A stretch of 64,000 nt of DNA from UBA9659 sp965208605 (GTDB lineage Bacteria > Pseudomonadota > Gammaproteobacteria > Pseudomonadales > Azotimanducaceae), in the NCBI GenBank assembly GCA_965208605.1, contig OZ242345.1:2666001-2730000 (forward strand). Direction: 5' to 3'. A model generated the notes under the pieces. It did no database searches. It saw only the letters and a list, made by a program, of their open reading frames with translations, and had not been told where the DNA came from. Positions 60,244 to 64,000 of the stretch are shown here, one piece after another (position 1 is the stretch's first letter; every line of letters starts with the position of its first letter). The translations under genes were made by a program, and so were the position numbers.

Positions 60244-61734
60244 ATGACCAAACGAAATGACGAGAACGAAGCGAGGCCTACGTCACGCCGAGGTTTTATT
60301 AAGAAATCCGCAAGTCTTGGTGCTTTGGCGTTATTTCCCGCTCTGACTTCGAACAGCACATTCTCGGAAGTTGCTGAGAGTGGCGTATCAATAGTTGATC
60401 GGGCTACGACTGCAGCCGACCCAAACTTCGTACGATATCGCGATGCTATGGTATGGCAAGTTGCAAAACCCAATCGGTCGCCAGACTACATCATGGATGC
60501 AAGATCTGTAGAGGATGTCATTACTGCTGTAAATTACGCTCGGGAAAATGATCTTAAGATTATTGCAAGGAGTGGTGGCCACAGTATTTCAGGGTCCTTT
60601 TTGCGTGACAACGGTATTCTGTTGAATATGGGCGGGATGCAGCAGGTTTCGATCGATCCGAAGAAAAAAATTGCGGCGGTGGAGCCTGGCGTGCTCGGGC
60701 CTGTACTTTTATACCGGCTACAAGAACATGGACTTGCATTTCCTGTGGCACGGGGTGCTAGTGTTGCGATCGGTGGCTACGTCCTTGGGGGAGGATTGGG
60801 ATTCAATCCCAACACCTGGGGTCTTGCGTACGCCTCGATTGTGGCAGCGGAAGTTGTTCTTGCTGATGGTACGTTGGTTACAGTGAGCGAGCGGGAACAT
60901 TCCGACATCTATTGGGCTATCCGTGGTGCGGGCCCAGGCTTTTTTGGTGTCATCACAAAGTATTATCTACAGGCGTATGACACACCAGATACACTGATGA
61001 CTTCGCAGTACATTCACCCCTTATCCGCTTACGAGAAGGTGGGAGAAGCCCTAGAGGAACTCGTACCCACAAGTGATCATAGACTGGAACTCATATTACT
61101 CCTTACGAGCAATCCGGACCGGGAAGCGATAGCTCAGGGCGGGCCCAAACAAGTGTGTATCGTAAATGTTGTTGCCTACGGCGATGAAGAGATAGATGCT
61201 CAAACGTTGCTTGCTAGCGTATCAAAAAGTGCGCTTGGACGTGATACGTTGAGCAAGAGAGAATTCCAGCCTACAAGCCTCGCCCAGCTTACCGGAGACA
61301 CGAGTGAAGCATTTCCACATGGCAGAATGGCTACGGAAGGAGTTTGGAGTGACTCCATTGCGCCAGTGATTGCCACTCTGCGTGGTCAGATGGAAAATGC
61401 GGTAACACCAATAACGACAATCAGTATTCGATTTGTTGGGAACAAAGTACTGTATGACAACGCGGCTTTTTCACGTATTGGCACGACTAACATCCTTTCA
61501 GTTTTGACTTGGAAGGATGAACAAGATGATGTCGTGGTGCAGAAGTGGTTGGACGATACGATGTCATCATTGCAACCCTACTCCTTGGGCTACTATATCA
61601 ACAATGAAGATATTGTCAGGTTTCCGGAACGAAATGAGCAGTCCTTTGATGCTACTAGTTGGAAGAGGCTTCGAGCGTTGCGCAAAAAGTACGATCCTGA
61701 CCGCGTTTTCCATGACTATTTTGGGACTGCCTAG
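60244..61734 (+). CDS. Tat-exported FAD-linked oxidoreductase (BBE type)
   Basis: A 496-aa flavoprotein of the berberine-bridge/VAO group. The twin-arginine signal SRRGFIKKSASLGALALFPA shows export folded, to the periplasm. The FAD domain has IIARSGGHSISGSF with the His that usually binds FAD covalently, VEPGVLGPVLLYRL and GGGLGFNPNTWGLAYASIV. The C-terminal BBE segment is WKRLRALRKKYDPDRVFHDY. The usual second Cys link cannot be assigned. It may oxidise a hydroxyl group of the substrate brought in by the neighbouring TonB receptor. ATG 60244 has AAGGG upstream. Confidence 0.9.
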   Translation: MTKRNDENEARPTSRRGFIKKSASLGALALFPALTSNSTFSEVAESGVSIVDRATTAADPNFVRYRDAMVWQVAKPNRSPDYIMDARSVEDVITAVNYARENDLKIIARSGGHSISGSFLRDNGILLNMGGMQQVSIDPKKKIAAVEPGVLGPVLLYRLQEHGLAFPVARGASVAIGGYVLGGGLGFNPNTWGLAYASIVAAEVVLADGTLVTVSEREHSDIYWAIRGAGPGFFGVITKYYLQAYDTPDTLMTSQYIHPLSAYEKVGEALEELVPTSDHRLELILLLTSNPDREAIAQGGPKQVCIVNVVAYGDEEIDAQTLLASVSKSALGRDTLSKREFQPTSLAQLTGDTSEAFPHGRMATEGVWSDSIAPVIATLRGQMENAVTPITTISIRFVGNKVLYDNAAFSRIGTTNILSVLTWKDEQDDVVVQKWLDDTMSSLQPYSLGYYINNEDIVRFPERNEQSFDATSWKRLRALRKKYDPDRVFHDYFGTA

Positions 61735-61755
61735 GCAGGTCATAGTCGGGTGATG

Positions 61756-63171
61756 TTAGAGGTCGGTTTTCATCCTAGCAACGAATCCACCCAGCATTGA
61801 CTCTAATTGACTGGCCACCGCTAGAGAAATGTCCTCTTGATGGGGTTGTGAGACGACTTGAACCCCCAAGGGCAAAGCACTTTCTTCGGCGACTGCGACT
61901 GGTACTACGGTTGAAGGTACTCCTGCAATCGCATAGGTATGAACAAAGTTGAACCCTTCGTACTTGTAATAATCTGCTTCAGAGTGACCAAACGGAGGAT
62001 GCATATGCAGTGGTGCCGGTCCAGGCGTCACTGGACAAATAACTGCATCGAAATTGCTCAGAAATCGTCGGACACGCAAACGAAACTCGAAAAACCTTTT
62101 CTGTGTTTCGAAAAAATCTGCCACACTAAGTGGCTTGCCGAACCCGTTCAATAGCGTCCTAAACTGCGCGTGGTGTCGATCATTGCTACCTTCGAGATCT
62201 TGCCTTGTTCGAATTCCACCATCCGCACCGACCATAGTAAAAAAGATCTCTGTGGCGTCTTTTACATCCGGAGGTGATACTTCGAAAACTGCAGCCCCTG
62301 CTTTTTCGAGCGCGATGATGGAAGCAGCGATTGCTGTTTTGGTTTCTTGACTGCTCTTTGCGAGCCCATCATCGCAATAAAACCCAATCCGCAGCTCGCG
62401 CAAATCAACCTCGCGATGATCACCCATAGCAGAAATAGAGGCGTAGGGATCGATACCATCCGGACCAGCCATAATTGGCAGTAACAATGCAAGGTCCTCA
62501 ATATACCGAGCCATTGGTCCAATGCACATCATATCCCGATAGCCCGTATCGCGAGTGTAAGGCCAATGACCTGTATCTGGTATTCTTCCAACTGTCGGGC
62601 GTATTCCCACAGTGCCACAGTAATGGCTGGGTACACGTATCGAACCTCCGCCATCGACACCAATTCCTACCAACGTCGCGTCAGCTCCTAGCAATGCTGC
62701 TTCGCCACCTGTTGATCCACCTGGCGTACGGTCGACATCGATAGGATTGTTTGTTCTACCAAATAGGGCGTTGTCGGTCTCATAGGAAGACGAATACTCT
62801 GGCAGGTTGGTTTTTCCGATGAGGATCGCCCCGGCGGCACGCAGTCGAGCGATTGATGATGCATCCTTTGTTGGTAGATAGTTTTCGCGAGCATACGAAC
62901 CACCTGTAGCCTTAAAACCAATCACATCTATTGAGTCTTTAACGGTAATCGGCAAGCCTTCGAGTGATCTTGCGTCGCCATTTTGACGATGTTTGTCTGC
63001 CATTTTGGCTTCCGCCATGGATTGTTCACGATCCATGGCTATCATTGCGTTAATGGAGGGATTTACTGCTTCAATCCGTTCGATGACTGACTGCATCAGC
63101 TCCGCAGAGCTAATCTGCTTTGAATTTAGCAGGCGTAGCGTTTCCACAGCCGAAGGATTGGTGTCACTCAT
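61756..63171 (-). CDS. Amidase signature family hydrolase
   Basis: A 471-aa amidase. The Ser-cisSer-Lys set can be placed: Lys in PITVKDSIDV, cis-Ser in PGGSTGGEAALLG (usual form GGSSGG), and the nucleophile Ser in GVDGGGSIRVPSHYCG. Substrate is unknown; members act on aryl or fatty amides, or as GatA-like proteins. It lacks the GatA context. The ATG at 63171 overlaps the stop of the EthD-like gene by 8 bp, so the two are co-translated. It converges with the flavin oxidoreductase gene. Confidence 0.92.
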   Translation of the reverse strand: MSDTNPSAVETLRLLNSKQISSAELMQSVIERIEAVNPSINAMIAMDREQSMAEAKMADKHRQNGDARSLEGLPITVKDSIDVIGFKATGGSYARENYLPTKDASSIARLRAAGAILIGKTNLPEYSSSYETDNALFGRTNNPIDVDRTPGGSTGGEAALLGADATLVGIGVDGGGSIRVPSHYCGTVGIRPTVGRIPDTGHWPYTRDTGYRDMMCIGPMARYIEDLALLLPIMAGPDGIDPYASISAMGDHREVDLRELRIGFYCDDGLAKSSQETKTAIAASIIALEKAGAAVFEVSPPDVKDATEIFFTMVGADGGIRTRQDLEGSNDRHHAQFRTLLNGFGKPLSVADFFETQKRFFEFRLRVRRFLSNFDAVICPVTPGPAPLHMHPPFGHSEADYYKYEGFNFVHTYAIAGVPSTVVPVAVAEESALPLGVQVVSQPHQEDISLAVASQLESMLGGFVARMKTDL

Positions 63172-63871
63172 TGTCACGAGCGAATATCAGTGTTCTTAGC
63201 ATTGCGTGATGCGAATTGTAGCCGAAGGACTTAAATTGCTCGCTATCTGCGCGAATGGCAGGCATTGCGTCAGAGTCCAGTGCCAGCACCAACGTCTCTA
63301 AATCATCAAAAACAACTTCGTTGCCAATGATTATTGCGTCGTTCGGGACTTCGCCAACATTCTCGTAATTGATCGGCAAATAGCACAATACGTTTTGAAT
63401 GCCAGGTAGCTTCGCTAACACGGGTGGGTGGTTCTTTGTATAGAACTCCACGAACTCCGCTTGGTTTGTGACAGGACCGTAGTATCGCACGACGAATGAC
63501 AATGGCGATGTTCGCGGAGGTGGTAGATCATGGTTTGGTATTGGGTAATGGGCGGTTTCGAAAAACTCTAAGTTAACTTTTTCGAAATTTCCTGAGAGTT
63601 CATCAGGCTCTTTGAGTAGCTGATGAAATTCGTCCGAACTTACTAGTGCTTGCGCTGCTGCCAGTGATTTGACCTCTATTTCAATCATACCGGTTGGTGA
63701 TGGAACGTCATCCATTCTGGGGACATCACCAGGATATGGTTCGTAGTACTCTACTATTTCGACTTTTGGATTACCCATTAGCATGTCGAGTGGCTCATGT
63801 AGATAGTATTTTTTCAGATTCGCTGGAGATAGTCCGAGAGCCCATACGGTGACAAAAATCGTTACTTTCAC
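63164..63871 (-). CDS. EthD-like dimeric alpha-beta barrel protein
   Basis: A 235-aa protein that seems to hold two ferredoxin-like (EthD/dimeric barrel) units. The first is MKVTIFVTVWALGLSPAN to SSDEFHQLLKEPDE. The second is SFVVRYYGPVTNQAEFVEFY with KNHPPVLAKLPGIQNVL and SDAMPAIRADSEQFKSF. Such proteins are accessory or catalytic in the breakdown of ethers, aromatics or polyketides. The GTG start at 63871 has GGAGG six bases upstream. It forms an operon with the amidase. Confidence 0.8.
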   Translation of the reverse strand: MKVTIFVTVWALGLSPANLKKYYLHEPLDMLMGNPKVEIVEYYEPYPGDVPRMDDVPSPTGMIEIEVKSLAAAQALVSSDEFHQLLKEPDELSGNFEKVNLEFFETAHYPIPNHDLPPPRTSPLSFVVRYYGPVTNQAEFVEFYTKNHPPVLAKLPGIQNVLCYLPINYENVGEVPNDAIIIGNEVVFDDLETLVLALDSDAMPAIRADSEQFKSFGYNSHHAMLRTLIFARDNE

Positions 63872-64000
63872 TCAGTGCCTCCAGTAGTTGTTGCTTGAAA
63901 TTGCCATAGGAGTTTCGGTTTTTAGGGCTAAATCCCTAGGCAAACATTCGTGTAGATCCGACCAGATTTAACGGGAATGCGCATATTTTGTTTCTTTCTT
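63872..64000. promoter_or_regulatory. Upstream region of the EthD-like/amidase operon
   Basis: Carries the GGAGG site just before the gene and must hold its promoter. I see no clear palindrome and no gene before the window ends. Confidence 0.3.

Overview
The window looks like a chromosomal piece of a gammaproteobacterium. The evidence is the NfuA, type I DAHP synthase and QueF proteins, Trb-type conjugation genes, an R64-like type IVb pilus set, TonB-dependent receptors and a glc-type glycolate locus. No species can be named. About 70 features are listed. The left 40 kb is denser in GC and littered with modular palindromic intergenic repeats. The right 22 kb (after about 41.6 kb) is lower in GC, lacks those repeats and carries many broken genes. 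A dead IS30-family element sits at the junction.

Layout, left part. At 1-1570 is the 3' part of a DUF2326 ATPase-like gene. At 1951-3689 is a two-gene AAA ATPase plus DUF4276 (defence-type) cassette, bracketed by a 103-bp direct repeat of the nfuA promoter and first codons. nfuA follows at 3784. Next come a DAHP synthase, an archaeal-type cis-prenyltransferase, two small genes (a single-span membrane protein and a GIY-YIG-like protein) and alanine dehydrogenase. From 10132 to 18147 runs trbB-C-D-E-J-L-F-G, a P-type type IV secretion set lacking trbI/virB10, coupling protein and relaxase. From 18329 to 27920 runs pilL/N/O/P/Q/R/S/V-like type IVb pilus genes plus a secreted Cys-rich protein. 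A DUF1640-like gene and a tRNA-Gly(GCC) close this block.

Middle part. At 29070-33889, on the minus strand, is a compact four-gene unit. It encodes a LysM/transmembrane/GrpE-like protein, a lidless Hsp70, a membrane-anchored TerB plus J-like protein without an evident HPD motif, and an M48-type metallopeptidase. It reads as a complete, envelope-linked Hsp70 machine with its own protease and is my best candidate for an undescribed system. It is followed by a TonB receptor, QueF, a hexapeptide acyltransferase, a nitroreductase and an enoyl-CoA hydratase.

Right part. A GntR regulator, a PQQ dehydrogenase, an SGNH-fold protein and an NmrA-type reductase are followed by a fossil glc operon: glcC frameshifted, glcB truncated, glcG intact, glcD with a stop, glcE frameshifted twice, glcF truncated. 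Then come an acyl-CoA ligase, a membrane-protein relic, an SSS symporter with a hidden 52-aa partner, a thioesterase with an internal stop, a broken EamA transporter, a TonB receptor switched off by a 10-G tract in its signal peptide, a Tat-exported flavin oxidoreductase, an amidase and an EthD-like protein. Matching GntR-type palindromes link several promoters.

Two window-wide patterns stand out. In-frame 12-15 nt minisatellites have expanded inside many unrelated genes of the left part (trbE, trbL, trbG, pilL, pilO, pilP, a TonB receptor, queF, an enoyl-CoA hydratase). Short direct duplications also occur at gene junctions (nfuA, trbB/trbC, nitroreductase/hydratase).
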